DNA from: an uncultured Paracoccaceae bacterium
Lineage (GTDB): Bacteria; Pseudomonadota; Alphaproteobacteria; Rhodobacterales; Rhodobacteraceae
Assembly: GCA_947493745.1 (NCBI GenBank)
Contig: CANLSM010000003.1
Location: forward strand, 124,001-188,000
Reading direction: 5' to 3'
Length of the DNA stretch: 64,000 nucleotides
Under the pieces are notes generated by a model that did no database searches, was not told where the DNA came from, and worked only from the letters and a program-made list of their open reading frames with translations. Positions 52,931-62,125 of this stretch are shown here, in pieces. Position 1 is the stretch's first letter. Each line of letters starts with the position of its first letter. Both the position numbers and the translations under genes were made by a program.

Positions 52931-54784
52931 TTACTCGCCCGGTTGAGCCACGGCCTCGACCGCCTTACTGCGCTGACCATCGCGATAAAGCGCCTTGGCC
53001 AGCGAAATCGCCATCAGCACCATCACCATGGTAAAGGGCAGCGCGCCGATGATCATGGCGTTCTGCAGGGCACCGAACGGGTTGGCCTCGGCACCTGAGT
53101 TGCCGGCGATGATCAGCGCCCCGATCACGGCCGTCAGGATCAGACCCCAGATGATCCGGTGCTTGATGCCGGTCTCTTGCTCGCCGCCGGACATGATGGT
53201 GTTCATCACCAGAATGCCGGAGTCAGCCGACGTGACGAGGAACGTCATGATCAGCACCACGCACATGATCGTCAGCCCCGACAGGAACCCCCCCTCGATC
53301 ATCTGGCCCAGTGTCGCGAACAGCTTGGCCGTGTTGGTGGCCCCGATGATGGCCCCGTCCGCTGTGCCGTTCAGTTCCAGATCGATCGCGGTGCCGCCCA
53401 GGATGGTCATCCACAGGAAGCAGACGATGGCAGGCGCGATCACGCAGCCCAGGATGAACTCGCGCACGGTACGACCCTTGGAGATGCGCGCCAGGAACAG
53501 ACCCACGAAGGGCGAGAAGGCGATCCACCAGGCCCAGTAGAAGGTGGTCCACCCTGCCTGCCAGCCGAACTGACGTCCCTGCGTGCCGGTCTCATAGAGA
53601 GCGGCAGTGATCTCATCTGCGTTCTCAAGAGCCGCGACAGAGGCGGGAAGCCCCTCGCGGAAGCCCTCAAGCGAGCCCCAGGCGTTTGTCGCCCCACCAT
53701 AGACCGATGCCAGATCTTCCGCCGGAAGCGCCTTGACCGCGTCCGGGATACCTGCGGCAAACGCCTCTGCTGATTGCGGACCGTAGGCGCCGAAGGACAT
53801 CTGCACGAAATGCAGGATGTAGTCGACCAGTCCGACCCCGAATTTGGTCATCGCGAAGGCGAATGAGCCGAAAATCACGAAGGTCATCAGAAGGATGATC
53901 GAAAGCACGAGGTTGAGGTTTGAGAGATACTTGATCCCGCGTCCCACACCCGAGACGGCTGACAGGATCGACAGACCCATGATGACGATCAGCGCGCTGA
54001 TCAGACCGACGGTGCTGGGTTTGGGGGCTTCGGTCTCGCCGTTCATCAGCCATTCCATGCCCGAGACCGCATAAACCCCGTCCACAAACTGGGACACTCC
54101 GAAACCGATTGTGACCGAGACGCCGAGGATCGTGGCAACGACACCGAGCACATCAACGATATGGCCGAGGAACCCGTTGGCCGCACTGCCCAGAAGCGGT
54201 GTCAGTGCCGAGCGGATTGTGAGCGGCATGTCACGGGTATAGGCGTAGTAGGCCAGTGACAGACCGGTCACCACGTAGATTGCCCAGGCGTGAAATCCGT
54301 AATGCAGGAAAGTGTAGCGATAGGCCGATGTAACGGCCTCCTCGCTGTTTGCCGCCACATCTCCGTCCAGAATGACCGGATTGGACCCCCAGAGCCCCAG
54401 CGGTTCAGCGGTGGCGAACACCATAAGTCCAACGCCGAGACCGGCTCCGAACATCATCGAGAACCAGGAAAAGTTGGAAAACTCGGGCTTCACACCTTCG
54501 CCACCCAGTTTCTTGCGGCCCGTTCCCGGCAGGGCGGCCAGCACGAACAGAAAGAAGGCAAAGATGCCGACGGCAATGATGTAGAACGTATTGAACCCGT
54601 TCAAAAGCGTGCCGTTGACAGATGAGAGAACCGAGTTTGCGTTCCCCGGCCAGACCAGTGCCCAGAGCACCAGAAGCGTCATGCTGACCTTGGAGATCAG
54701 GGCAATCGGCAGCGAGTACCCCTCGTAAAAGCCCGAGGGGGCCTTCTTGATCTCAAGATCTGTAAATGGTGGTTTTATCGACAT
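52931..54784 (-). CDS. BCCT-family betaine/choline/carnitine transporter
   Basis: A 617-residue permease with twelve helices. GLGVGLMVFATAEPLGLWGSNP and TTFYWAWWIAFSPFVGLFLARISKGRTVREFI hold the BCCT signature, with the tryptophan box that binds trimethylammonium groups. The C-terminal tail is short, so osmoregulation through a long tail is less likely. It lies downstream of the LysR-controlled operon (80 bases) and probably imports that pathway's substrate or another quaternary amine. Confidence 0.93.
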   Translation of the reverse strand: MSIKPPFTDLEIKKAPSGFYEGYSLPIALISKVSMTLLVLWALVWPGNANSVLSSVNGTLLNGFNTFYIIAVGIFAFFLFVLAALPGTGRKKLGGEGVKPEFSNFSWFSMMFGAGLGVGLMVFATAEPLGLWGSNPVILDGDVAANSEEAVTSAYRYTFLHYGFHAWAIYVVTGLSLAYYAYTRDMPLTIRSALTPLLGSAANGFLGHIVDVLGVVATILGVSVTIGFGVSQFVDGVYAVSGMEWLMNGETEAPKPSTVGLISALIVIMGLSILSAVSGVGRGIKYLSNLNLVLSIILLMTFVIFGSFAFAMTKFGVGLVDYILHFVQMSFGAYGPQSAEAFAAGIPDAVKALPAEDLASVYGGATNAWGSLEGFREGLPASVAALENADEITAALYETGTQGRQFGWQAGWTTFYWAWWIAFSPFVGLFLARISKGRTVREFILGCVIAPAIVCFLWMTILGGTAIDLELNGTADGAIIGATNTAKLFATLGQMIEGGFLSGLTIMCVVLIMTFLVTSADSGILVMNTIMSGGEQETGIKHRIIWGLILTAVIGALIIAGNSGAEANPFGALQNAMIIGALPFTMVMVLMAISLAKALYRDGQRSKAVEAVAQPGE

Positions 54785-54864
54785 TTTCTTCCCCTGTTGG
54801 TTTCTTATTATAGGCGTCTCTTGTTACTTCTCCGGCCCTTTTTGTCTGTTATGGCATGCGGGTT

Positions 54865-55875
54865 TCAGCGCAGGAGTGCATTAATCTTCTCCAGCGTTGC
54901 AATGTTCACATCGACACCTGATTTGCGTGCGTTTTCACGCTTGGCGCTGCGCCCCATCCCCGGCAGGCGGGCGCTGCTCTGGTCCTGGATGGAGTGGACC
55001 AGATCGCTCAACCTATTGGCGTAGTCTCCCCCGGAAGTGGCACCGGGGTCAATTGCAATGAAAAACTGTCCGGTTTTGGGCGGACCGCCAACGGGGCCGG
55101 AAAACGGGCTGGCGGCGGTGCCCAGTGTGGCCCCGGTCATTGCAGCGGCCATCATCTCGACCATCAGGGCCACGCCGACGCCCTTGTAGCCGCCCGAGGG
55201 CGCCATGGAGCCTTTCAGCCCGACTTCCGGGTCTGTCGTCGGGTTGCCGTCCGCATCCAGCGCCCAGCCGACCGGAATCGGCTTGCCCTCACGGGCATGT
55301 TTCATCACCTCGCTCTTGGCGATTGTGCTGGCACTCTGGTCGATCAGGACGGCGGCCTCGCCACCGCCGCCAGGTGCCGCAATCGAGAACGGATTGGTGC
55401 CGACGACGGGCTTGTGCCCGCCCGACGGCGCAATGGAAGCGGGTGCATTGGTGAACCCGATCCCCATCAGACCGGCCTGAGCGAGGCGGTATGTGTGATA
55501 TCCCAGAACGCCGCAATTGTACGAGTTCCGGACGGCAAGTGCAGCGATCCCCTGTTCGCGGACAAGCGGGATCAGGGCCTGAAACCCCAGATCAATCGCG
55601 GGATGGGCAAAGCCGGTCGCTGCATCGACGGTGAGGGTTCCGGGGCGTGTCTTTTGCAGGCTTGGTTGCGCCTTGCCGTTCACCTTGCCGCATTTCACAT
55701 GTTCGGCATAGATCGGGATATAGGCCAGGCCGTGGCTGGCGATCCCGTCGGCCTCGGTCGCAGCGGTGGCCACGGCCAGCGGTCTTGCATTCGCATCCGC
55801 GGTTCCCGCTGCCACCAGCGCGCGCATGGCCAGGTCTTCGATCTCGCTCAGGCTCAGGTTTTGTGTTTCACTCAT
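54865..55875 (-). CDS. Ldh-family NAD(P)-dependent oxidoreductase (malate/LDH2 type)
   Basis: A 336-residue protein of the LDH2/MDG2 family (ureidoglycolate, sulfolactate and delta1-piperideine/pyrroline-2-carboxylate reductases). Motifs are ADGIASHGLAYIPIYAEHVK, VRNSYNCGVLGYHTYRLAQAGL, and GTNPFSIAAPGGG (nucleotide region). APSGGYKGVGVALMVEMMAAAMTGA lies towards the end. Together with the ketoglutarate-semialdehyde-type dehydrogenase in the same operon, an imino-acid (proline- or hydroxyproline-like) substrate is plausible, but this is inference. Confidence 0.85.
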   Translation of the reverse strand: MSETQNLSLSEIEDLAMRALVAAGTADANARPLAVATAATEADGIASHGLAYIPIYAEHVKCGKVNGKAQPSLQKTRPGTLTVDAATGFAHPAIDLGFQALIPLVREQGIAALAVRNSYNCGVLGYHTYRLAQAGLMGIGFTNAPASIAPSGGHKPVVGTNPFSIAAPGGGGEAAVLIDQSASTIAKSEVMKHAREGKPIPVGWALDADGNPTTDPEVGLKGSMAPSGGYKGVGVALMVEMMAAAMTGATLGTAASPFSGPVGGPPKTGQFFIAIDPGATSGGDYANRLSDLVHSIQDQSSARLPGMGRSAKRENARKSGVDVNIATLEKINALLR

Positions 55876-55890
55876 ACGGCCTTGTTTCCC

Positions 55891-56526
55891 CTAATCATTG
55901 TCCGACAGCCCGGCACCGGCACCCAGCAGGCGCGAGGCTTCGGTTGCGGGTGCATAGGTCCGGTGCGCAAGTTTCGAGAGCAGCGCCCAGGCATCGGCTG
56001 ACACCTCTCCCCGAACGGAAGGCGTCGTAGCGTCGTTCAGAGCCTCTGCCGGGGCATAAACGACGTTTTTCGCATGGGCCGTCGTGACAAGGTCGCTGGC
56101 ACCGGACGTTTGCACCCGCGCCCCGTCAGTTCCGACCCGAACGCCCTGCCATGTCAGGGCCATCGGCCGCCGCAGGTGATCGGCCGCAGCAGCGGCAAAG
56201 GGCAGAAGCAGCAAAGGGAAACTCACGTCGCACATCTTGACCTTGCCCTTTGCGGACTGATCGCTGAGGGCCGCACCTGCCAGCAGCGGGCAAAGCCGCC
56301 CGGATGGCGCGCGCCAGGTATCCTCAAGCGAAACCGGCGCAAGATCGGCGGGGGGGATGCCATCATTGAGCATCAGCAGATCGGCCAGCAGTGCGGGGCC
56401 CGGCAAGCCATGGGAGGCCAGCCAGCGCGCAGCCTTGCCAGCATCTTCGGCCATGCCCCAGTCGAACCCCGCCCCGCGGGCCGCGCGTCTCGACATGGCC
56501 TCGATCTCGTTCAATGACCTGTCCAC
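55891..56526 (-). CDS. DUF3726-like protein
   Basis: A 211-residue protein with SLNEIEAMSRRAARGAGFDWGMAEDAGKAARWLASHGLPG at the start and a later beta-rich half. The pattern corresponds to the DUF3726 family of Rhodobacterales/proteobacterial catabolic operons. The GTG start overlaps the end of the preceding 571-residue gene by 16 bases. No catalytic motif recognised. Confidence 0.65.
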   Translation of the reverse strand: MDRSLNEIEAMSRRAARGAGFDWGMAEDAGKAARWLASHGLPGPALLADLLMLNDGIPPADLAPVSLEDTWRAPSGRLCPLLAGAALSDQSAKGKVKMCDVSFPLLLLPFAAAAADHLRRPMALTWQGVRVGTDGARVQTSGASDLVTTAHAKNVVYAPAEALNDATTPSVRGEVSADAWALLSKLAHRTYAPATEASRLLGAGAGLSDND

Positions 56527-58226
56527 TTGCCTGCGTCCTCAAGATCGGGGTAGGGCCAGAAATCGGCATCGCCTTCTGCCAGCTCCTCGGGGTAGGGAGC
56601 ATTGCCGAACATGCAGATCCGCACCCAACGGTCCGAGCGCGGATCGAAGTGTATCGCGCCGAAGAAGGACAGCTTGCACCGCAGCATGTCGATGGGCAGG
56701 ACGTCCGCGCTGATCGTATTGTCGCGTATCTCGGCATAGGGCGCGTGTACTGCAATCTGTAGCCGCCGCATGGTATGGCGATGCTCGGGGTGGCGGAGCA
56801 GGAATTCCGCGACAGTTGTGCCCCCGGTCCACGCCTGCAGCGCCTGATGCAGGCTCGCCGCATCGCGCCCCGGAGCCAAAGGTTGCTCATAGGGTGCGAT
56901 CGGTTCGTCGAACCGCTCACCCAGACGCGGCTCCAGCTTTTCCTCGGACACGTACCAGGCGCGCGCGCAGTGTTCCCGCGCCTCCCAGTCGATCTCCAGA
57001 GCCCAGCCAAAGATGTCAGTCAGATGCTTCTGCGCCTCAGAGAGGCGCATGGAGCCATCGATCCGGTGCGGCGCGGTATCCGACGACATGCAGCACGACA
57101 GCCCGTCGATGAGCGACCCATAGGGTTCCAGCATCAGGGACGCGAGGCATTCGTGGCCTTCCAGCGACAGGGAATTCTCTGCCCATGTGAACAGACGGTC
57201 CCACGGGCTCGGTTTGGCGAAGTCGAAATCCGCGACATGTGCCGTCAGGAGGTCCAGATCGGATTGCAGGGCAGCCAGCTTCCCGATCTGTATCGGATGC
57301 TCCGAATGCCAGATCCTGGCCGAGCGCACGGATGCGGCGAGCAGATCACGGAAGCAGGCAATCTCGTCCGTAGAGGCCTCGATGACGCCGCGCACCCGTG
57401 CGATTGCCTCTTCGCGCACCATGATCCAGTTGTTGAAGAGTTGCGGATGGTTGAGCAGAAACGGTGCCATGCCGAGCCCGGTCGAGTTGCCGATCCCCAG
57501 GCTGCGGGCGATATCCGCATCAAGCCGCACCGCCCGACCCTCGCCAAGCGTGTCGGCCATGTGCTGTACCAGATCGCGCACGAAGGTCCGGATCAGATAG
57601 ACCGTCAGCATCTCGGACTGGAAAGGTTCGGCAAATTCGGGCCGGTCGGCGATCAGTTCGCGGTCCGCCGCCCCAAGCTTGCCCGAGCCGTAAACGGCGG
57701 TCGTGCGCATCAGATAGCCGACGGCTGCTATCTGCGCCGGGTCCGGTTGCCGGCCGCTCGCAAGTGCAGTGACCACATGTTCCCAAAGCCGGACAGACCG
57801 GTTGGCGCGGGAGACGGACAATTCACGCGCACTCACGCGGCCCGCTTCCTGAAGCGGAATGTTCCGGCGCAGGCGCTCGATATCCGCATCCGAGGGCACC
57901 CCGTCAAAGAGCGCGAAAGTCGCATCCCACGCCTCCGCAATCACCCGGTCCGACCGTTGATTTGCTGGCAGGTCATGGGCGAAGGCAATCAGCGAGTAGG
58001 TGCGCTGCGGTCCATGGGCCGAGTAGACCGCGTGCCCGACGCCCTTGTCGTCGACCCGGAAGACGGGGCGTGAGAAGGTCCAGTTCTCGTCGCGCATCCG
58101 GCGGGTCAGAATGCGCATGAAAGACAGTCGGGACTGATGCAGGCTGCCAAGGCGCGCCAGGCGCATCACGGTCGCCGCCGGTCGCCGCTCGACCGGTTGT
58201 CTGTTTGCTTCTTCTGAGCCGATCAT
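56511..58226 (-). CDS. Conserved-looking 571-residue protein of unknown function
   Basis: A cytoplasmic-looking protein without signal or membrane segments. It reads as several alpha/beta stretches: RDENWTFSRPVFRVDDKGVGHAVYS near 50, RTYSLIAFAHDL, ESGRVSARELSV-like and GNSTGLGMAPFLLNHPQLFNNWI near 255. ECLASLMLEPYGSLIDGLSCCMSSD lies near 365, and LSFFGAIHFDPRSDRWVRICMFGNAPYP near the end. I do not recognise a family. It sits inside the LysR-linked operon between the DUF3726-like and dipeptidase genes, with 6 bases to the latter and an overlap with the former. It is probably an enzyme or assembly protein of that pathway. Confidence 0.7.
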   Translation of the reverse strand: MIGSEEANRQPVERRPAATVMRLARLGSLHQSRLSFMRILTRRMRDENWTFSRPVFRVDDKGVGHAVYSAHGPQRTYSLIAFAHDLPANQRSDRVIAEAWDATFALFDGVPSDADIERLRRNIPLQEAGRVSARELSVSRANRSVRLWEHVVTALASGRQPDPAQIAAVGYLMRTTAVYGSGKLGAADRELIADRPEFAEPFQSEMLTVYLIRTFVRDLVQHMADTLGEGRAVRLDADIARSLGIGNSTGLGMAPFLLNHPQLFNNWIMVREEAIARVRGVIEASTDEIACFRDLLAASVRSARIWHSEHPIQIGKLAALQSDLDLLTAHVADFDFAKPSPWDRLFTWAENSLSLEGHECLASLMLEPYGSLIDGLSCCMSSDTAPHRIDGSMRLSEAQKHLTDIFGWALEIDWEAREHCARAWYVSEEKLEPRLGERFDEPIAPYEQPLAPGRDAASLHQALQAWTGGTTVAEFLLRHPEHRHTMRRLQIAVHAPYAEIRDNTISADVLPIDMLRCKLSFFGAIHFDPRSDRWVRICMFGNAPYPEELAEGDADFWPYPDLEDAGKWTGH

Positions 58227-58232
58227 CCGGTC

Positions 58233-59207
58233 CTACCCCCGCGACCTGAAGTTTTCAGCATAAAACCGATACCAGTTTCCGCCCATGATGCCTGCGACTT
58301 CGGCGGGCTCGAATCCGACCGCTTCAAGACCTTTTTCGATGTTGCCAAAGTCCCGGTTGTCCTGAAACCAGTCAGGCATGGCCGGGAAGCCCGGTGTGGT
58401 TGCGGAACCCTCGCCATAGTCGATGTCCTTGCTCCAACGGCCTGTCCGCATCCACTCGACCACGCTGTCGGGCTGGTCCTGACAAAGGTCCGAGCCCATG
58501 CCCAGATGCTCTGCGCCGACCCTGTCGGCAGTATCTGAGATCATCCGGCAGAAGCTCTCCAGCGTGCAGTCGGACTTGCCTTTCAGGTGATGCGGGTAGA
58601 GCGAGAACCCCAGCATCCCGCCTCGTGAGGTCACGGCCCGGATCACCTCGTCTCGCTTGTTGCGCAAGGCGGGTGCCCAGGCATGCGGGTTGGCGTGCGT
58701 GATGGCGATGGGCCGCTCGGATATCTCGGCCGCCTCGATGGTCGAGCGATCGGCGGAATGGCTCATGTCGATGACGAGCCCGACGCGGTTCATCTCGGCG
58801 ATCACCTGGCGGCCCATCCGGGTGATCCCTGTGTCCTCGGCCTCATAGCAACCCGTCGCCAGCAGCGACTGGTTGTTATAGGTCAGCTGCATGAAGCGTG
58901 CGCCCAGCGTGTGCACGATCTCGACCAGACCGATATCGTCCTCAATCGGGCTGGGGTTCTGGAAACCGAAGAAGACCGCCGTGCGCCCGGTCTCTCGCGC
59001 ACGGTCGATATCCTCGGCCCATCGGCCATGCATGATGAGGTCGGGATACTGCTCGAACCAGCGATTCCAACGCTCGATATTCAGCACCGTCTCGCGGAAA
59101 TTCTCATGATAGGCGATGGTGACATGCACCGCATCGACCCCGCCCAGCCGCATCTGCCGGAAAATCTTTTCCGACCAGTTGGCGTATTGCAGGTTGTCGA
59201 TGCGCAT
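58233..59207 (-). CDS. Membrane dipeptidase family (peptidase M19) protein
   Basis: A 324-residue zinc amidohydrolase-fold protein of the renal dipeptidase family. Motifs include GGVDAVHVTIAYHE, LTYNNQSLLATGCYEAED, VGLVIDMSHSADRS with the family's His, AITHANPHAW and LGMGSDLCQ. The start is taken at the ATG at 59207, overlapping the ALDH stop (TGATG); a TTG one codon earlier is the alternative. It lacks a signal peptide, so it acts inside the cell. M19 relatives also occur next to betaine/dimethylglycine genes in other bacteria. The substrate here is unknown. Confidence 0.85.
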   Translation of the reverse strand: MRIDNLQYANWSEKIFRQMRLGGVDAVHVTIAYHENFRETVLNIERWNRWFEQYPDLIMHGRWAEDIDRARETGRTAVFFGFQNPSPIEDDIGLVEIVHTLGARFMQLTYNNQSLLATGCYEAEDTGITRMGRQVIAEMNRVGLVIDMSHSADRSTIEAAEISERPIAITHANPHAWAPALRNKRDEVIRAVTSRGGMLGFSLYPHHLKGKSDCTLESFCRMISDTADRVGAEHLGMGSDLCQDQPDSVVEWMRTGRWSKDIDYGEGSATTPGFPAMPDWFQDNRDFGNIEKGLEAVGFEPAEVAGIMGGNWYRFYAENFRSRG

Positions 59208-60658
59208 CAATCGGGTGTCCCGGCGGCGATGTAGGCGGTCTTGACGGTGGTGTAGAATTCGGCGGCGTAGGTGCCCTGCTCACGAGGTCCGTAGGAGCTG
59301 TGGCCGCGCCCGCCAAAGGGGACGTGATAGTCGGTTCCGGCGGTTGGCAGGTTCACCATCACGCATCCCGTCTGCGCATTGCGCCTGAAATGCGTGGCCC
59401 GCGCGAGGCTGCGGGTGACGATGCCCGAGGTCAGGCCGAACTCGGTATCATTGACCACGGCCAGCGCCTCGTCATAACCGCCAACCTTGATGACGGCCGT
59501 CAAGGGCGCGAACATCTCTTCGCGGTTGATCCGCATGTCATTTGTGGTGCCTGCGAAGACGCCGGGCGTCATGAAATAGCCCCGTGTTGCGCGCTCAACC
59601 CGCTCACCGCCACACAGCAACTCGGCGCCCTCCGCCTTGCCGACGGAGACATAGTCGAGGTTCTCGCCCAATTGCCCCTCCGAGACCACAGGCCCGATCT
59701 GTGTCCCGTCCTCCAGCGCGTGCCCGACCACCATCGCGTTGGCCCCGGCCACCAGCTTCTCGACAAACGCATCATGGATTCCTTCATGGACCACCAGTCG
59801 CGAAGACGCGGTGCATTTCTGGCCCGTCCCGCCAAACGCACCGCCAAGTGCCAGGCTGACCGCCAGATCGAGATCTGCGTCATCCATCACCGCCAGGGCG
59901 TTCTTGGAGCCCATCTCCATCTGCACCTTGGTCAGGTTCTCCACGGCGGCCCGTGCGATCCCCTTGCCCACCGGTACCGATCCGGTGAAGGAGATGGCGT
60001 TCAGTTGTGGGCTTTCGACCAACGCCTGCCCGATAGCGCGCCCTGATCCCATCACCAACGAGAAAAGCCCCTTTGGGAGGTCCTGCCGTTCGATGATTTC
60101 CGTCAGGGCTACCGCCGAGGCAGGTGTGGCATTGGCCGGTTTCCAGACCACCGCATTGCCATAGGCAAGCGCGGGTGCGATCTTCCATGACGCGGTGGCA
60201 GTCGGGAAGTTCCAGGGTGAGATCACTGCGACCACGCCCACGGGTTCACGCCGCACGTCCACCTCGACACCGGCGCGGACCGAGTCCGCGGTATCGCCCA
60301 TCTGCCGCAAGGTCTCTGCGGCGTAGTAGGTGAAGAACTGCCCGGCGCGGAAAACCTCTCCCTTGCCCTCGGCCAGCGGCTTGCCCTCCTCGCGGGACAG
60401 GAGCGTGCCAAGTTCCTCGGCGCGGGCCATCAATTCGTTGCCAATGGCCATCAGGACCGCCTGCTTGCGCTCGATCCCGTAGGCTGCCCATTCCGCCTGT
60501 GCGATCCGTGCCTGCGCCAGCGTGTCCGATAGTTGCACTGCACTGGCCTGTGCAAACATGCCCACAAGATCGCTCAGATCTGACGGGTTACGGTTCTCAA
60601 TTTCCGCTTCACCCGCCACCCATTCGCCAGCGATGAGATTGTGTTTGAGATTGGTCAT
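59207..60658 (-). CDS. Aldehyde dehydrogenase, alpha-ketoglutarate semialdehyde (2,5-dioxovalerate) type
   Basis: A 483-residue NAD(P)-dependent aldehyde dehydrogenase (start ATG at 60658; an upstream start at 60703 is less likely). It has VISPWNFPTATASWKIAPALAYGNAVVWKPAN, FTGSVPVGKGIARAA, general base Glu248 (QMEMGSKN), and the nucleophile Cys282 in GGTGQKCTASSR. The ending MVNLPTAGTDYHVPFGGRGHSSYGPREQG with KTAY is characteristic of the ketoglutarate-semialdehyde dehydrogenase group. That group feeds 2-oxoglutarate from hydroxyproline, sugar-acid or lysine breakdown. First gene of the leftward operon, divergent from LysR. Confidence 0.88.
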   Translation of the reverse strand: MTNLKHNLIAGEWVAGEAEIENRNPSDLSDLVGMFAQASAVQLSDTLAQARIAQAEWAAYGIERKQAVLMAIGNELMARAEELGTLLSREEGKPLAEGKGEVFRAGQFFTYYAAETLRQMGDTADSVRAGVEVDVRREPVGVVAVISPWNFPTATASWKIAPALAYGNAVVWKPANATPASAVALTEIIERQDLPKGLFSLVMGSGRAIGQALVESPQLNAISFTGSVPVGKGIARAAVENLTKVQMEMGSKNALAVMDDADLDLAVSLALGGAFGGTGQKCTASSRLVVHEGIHDAFVEKLVAGANAMVVGHALEDGTQIGPVVSEGQLGENLDYVSVGKAEGAELLCGGERVERATRGYFMTPGVFAGTTNDMRINREEMFAPLTAVIKVGGYDEALAVVNDTEFGLTSGIVTRSLARATHFRRNAQTGCVMVNLPTAGTDYHVPFGGRGHSSYGPREQGTYAAEFYTTVKTAYIAAGTPD

Positions 60659-60711
60659 TGGGCTGGCTCCGGGACATCTGAGGGGTTCGCGTAGTATGGA
60701 CACGAAGTCGT

Positions 60712-60760
60712 ATTTCAGTCAAAGTCGAATTATTGAACTTAATTTCAGGAAAACTGAAAT
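60712..60760. promoter_or_regulatory. Repeated ATTTCAG/CTGAAAT elements between LysR and ALDH genes
   Basis: ATTTCAG occurs at 60712-60718 and again at 60742-60748, 30 bases apart. The second copy forms a perfect inverted repeat with CTGAAAT at 60754-60760 around GAAAA. The last base abuts the LysR TTG start. This is a good candidate for the LysR binding region controlling the divergent operon. Confidence 0.5.
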
Positions 60761-61642
60761 TTGGCCATCAAGATCGAGATGCTGCGTTGCTTTGCGGAAG
60801 TTGCCCGAAGTGGCTCCCTCGCCGGGGCGGCGGAGCGTTTGAACCGGACACCGTCGGCTGTCTCAATGATGCTCAAACAGCTTGAAGAGCAGTTGGGACA
60901 GCCGCTTTTCCAGAGCGACCGGAAAAGCCGCCTCTCCCCGCTCGGTGCGTTCGTATTGGAGCAGGCGCAGATGGAGCTGCGCCACTTCGACCGCACCTTG
61001 CAGACGATTGAGCGTTTTGCCCTTGCGGGGGCGGGTCTGGTGCGGCTGGCCTCCGTTCCGTCGGTTGCTGGAACAATTCTGCCGCTGGCGCTCAAGGCCT
61101 TCCGGGACCGTCATCGCGAGGTGCAACTTGATCTGCGGGATATGGATTCCACCAGTATCGTCAACGCGCTGCGGCTCGATGAGATCGATATCGGGGTTGC
61201 GACCGTTCCCGCCAGCATGATCCCACCGGATCGGCCCGCGCTCTTTGAGGACAGGTTCGGAATTGTCTGCGCGCGCGACCATCCGCTGGCGCATTCGAAA
61301 TCTCCGCTGGGATGGGAGGGCCTGAGGGGCGAGACCCTGATTGCCAACGATCTTTGTGCCGGAATTGCCTCGCCGGTGTTTCAGGCGATCTACCGGCAGG
61401 CTACCCTGACGGTGCAGAATACGGTTTCGCTTCTTGCGATGGTTGATGCCGGCCTCGGCGTGACGGTTCTGCCAAAACTGGCGGCAGAGCTCGACCGGGA
61501 ACGGGTGGTGTTCCTTCCTGTGGATGATCCGCAGGCGACCCGTCGCATTGATCTTCTGCACCGCACAGGCTCCCATGTGTCCCCCGCCGCGCAGGCTCTG
61601 GCAGATCAGGTCCACGATGCGGCAGGCGAGTATTGGTCCTGA
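60761..61642 (+). CDS. LysR-family transcriptional regulator
   Basis: A 293-residue regulator. The N-terminal winged helix-turn-helix is EMLRCFAEVARSGSLAGAAERLNRTPSAVSMMLKQLEEQLGQPLF, and the C-terminal part is the inducer-binding domain. The start is TTG, with AGGA about 10 bases upstream; an ATG six codons later would cut into the first helix region. It is divergent from the ALDH operon, the usual target arrangement. Confidence 0.9.
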   Translation: MAIKIEMLRCFAEVARSGSLAGAAERLNRTPSAVSMMLKQLEEQLGQPLFQSDRKSRLSPLGAFVLEQAQMELRHFDRTLQTIERFALAGAGLVRLASVPSVAGTILPLALKAFRDRHREVQLDLRDMDSTSIVNALRLDEIDIGVATVPASMIPPDRPALFEDRFGIVCARDHPLAHSKSPLGWEGLRGETLIANDLCAGIASPVFQAIYRQATLTVQNTVSLLAMVDAGLGVTVLPKLAAELDRERVVFLPVDDPQATRRIDLLHRTGSHVSPAAQALADQVHDAAGEYWS

Positions 61643-61762
61643 CCCCTGTTTTGGCTCAAACGTGACAATCCTGCTGGTTTGCTGACATCGCCTTACCTTA
61701 GAAAGGTGTCCACCAACTGAGCTCTTTTTTTGGTCCTGTAGCCATTCGGTGGTGATGTTCTG
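61643..61762. other. Intergenic region upstream of the EACC1-like/caspase module
   Basis: 120 bases between the LysR stop and the EACC1-like start. Contains a TTTTTTT-like run (TCTTTTTTTGG around 61723-61733) but no clear stem before it. Probably holds the module's promoter. Confidence 0.35.
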
Positions 61763-62125
61763 ATGTCTGTTCTGGTTGAACTTGAGGTGCCCGCCGAGCA
61801 AGCCGCGCAAGAGGGTGCGGCGTTTCAGAAACTGGTCTCATTCTCCAGCGACCTGACGCTTGAACGAAGCGCAGATGCGCCGCCGGAGCCGGGTCAAAAG
61901 GGTGCCTCGATTGCGCTTGGAACCTTTGTCATGGGCCTGGTTACATCAGGTGCGGTCACCGCGCTGATACAGGTTTTGCAACACTATCTGGGGCGGAACC
62001 GCACGGCGAGTGTCAGTTTCACAGACGCGAACGGTTCCAGCATGACCGTGAGCGCGGAAAACCTCGCACCCGCTGAGCTTGAAGAGACAACACGGCGACT
62101 GAAGGCTGTGTTCGACGGATCATGA
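61763..62125 (+). CDS. EACC1-like (effector-associated constant component 1) membrane protein
   Basis: A 120-residue protein: an N-terminal beta strand and helix (VELEVPAEQAAQEGAAFQKLV), a hydrophobic helix near residues 47-75 (GASIALGTFVMGLVTSGAVTALIQVL), and a C-terminal beta-rich domain ASVSFTDANGSSMTVSAEN followed by a helix. This matches the general plan of EACC1 proteins, which Aravind and co-workers describe next to caspase, TIR and other effectors in bacterial conflict systems. The ATG of the caspase gene overlaps its stop (ATGA), so the pair is translated together. Confidence 0.72.
   Translation: MSVLVELEVPAEQAAQEGAAFQKLVSFSSDLTLERSADAPPEPGQKGASIALGTFVMGLVTSGAVTALIQVLQHYLGRNRTASVSFTDANGSSMTVSAENLAPAELEETTRRLKAVFDGS

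Noticed and set aside
56775-58073. 432-codon plus-strand frame opposite the 571-residue protein
   Set aside because: I considered that it might be the real gene because the 571-residue protein is unrecognised. But the minus-strand frame fits the operon spacing and overlaps, and the plus-strand frame has shadow-type Arg/Pro-rich composition.
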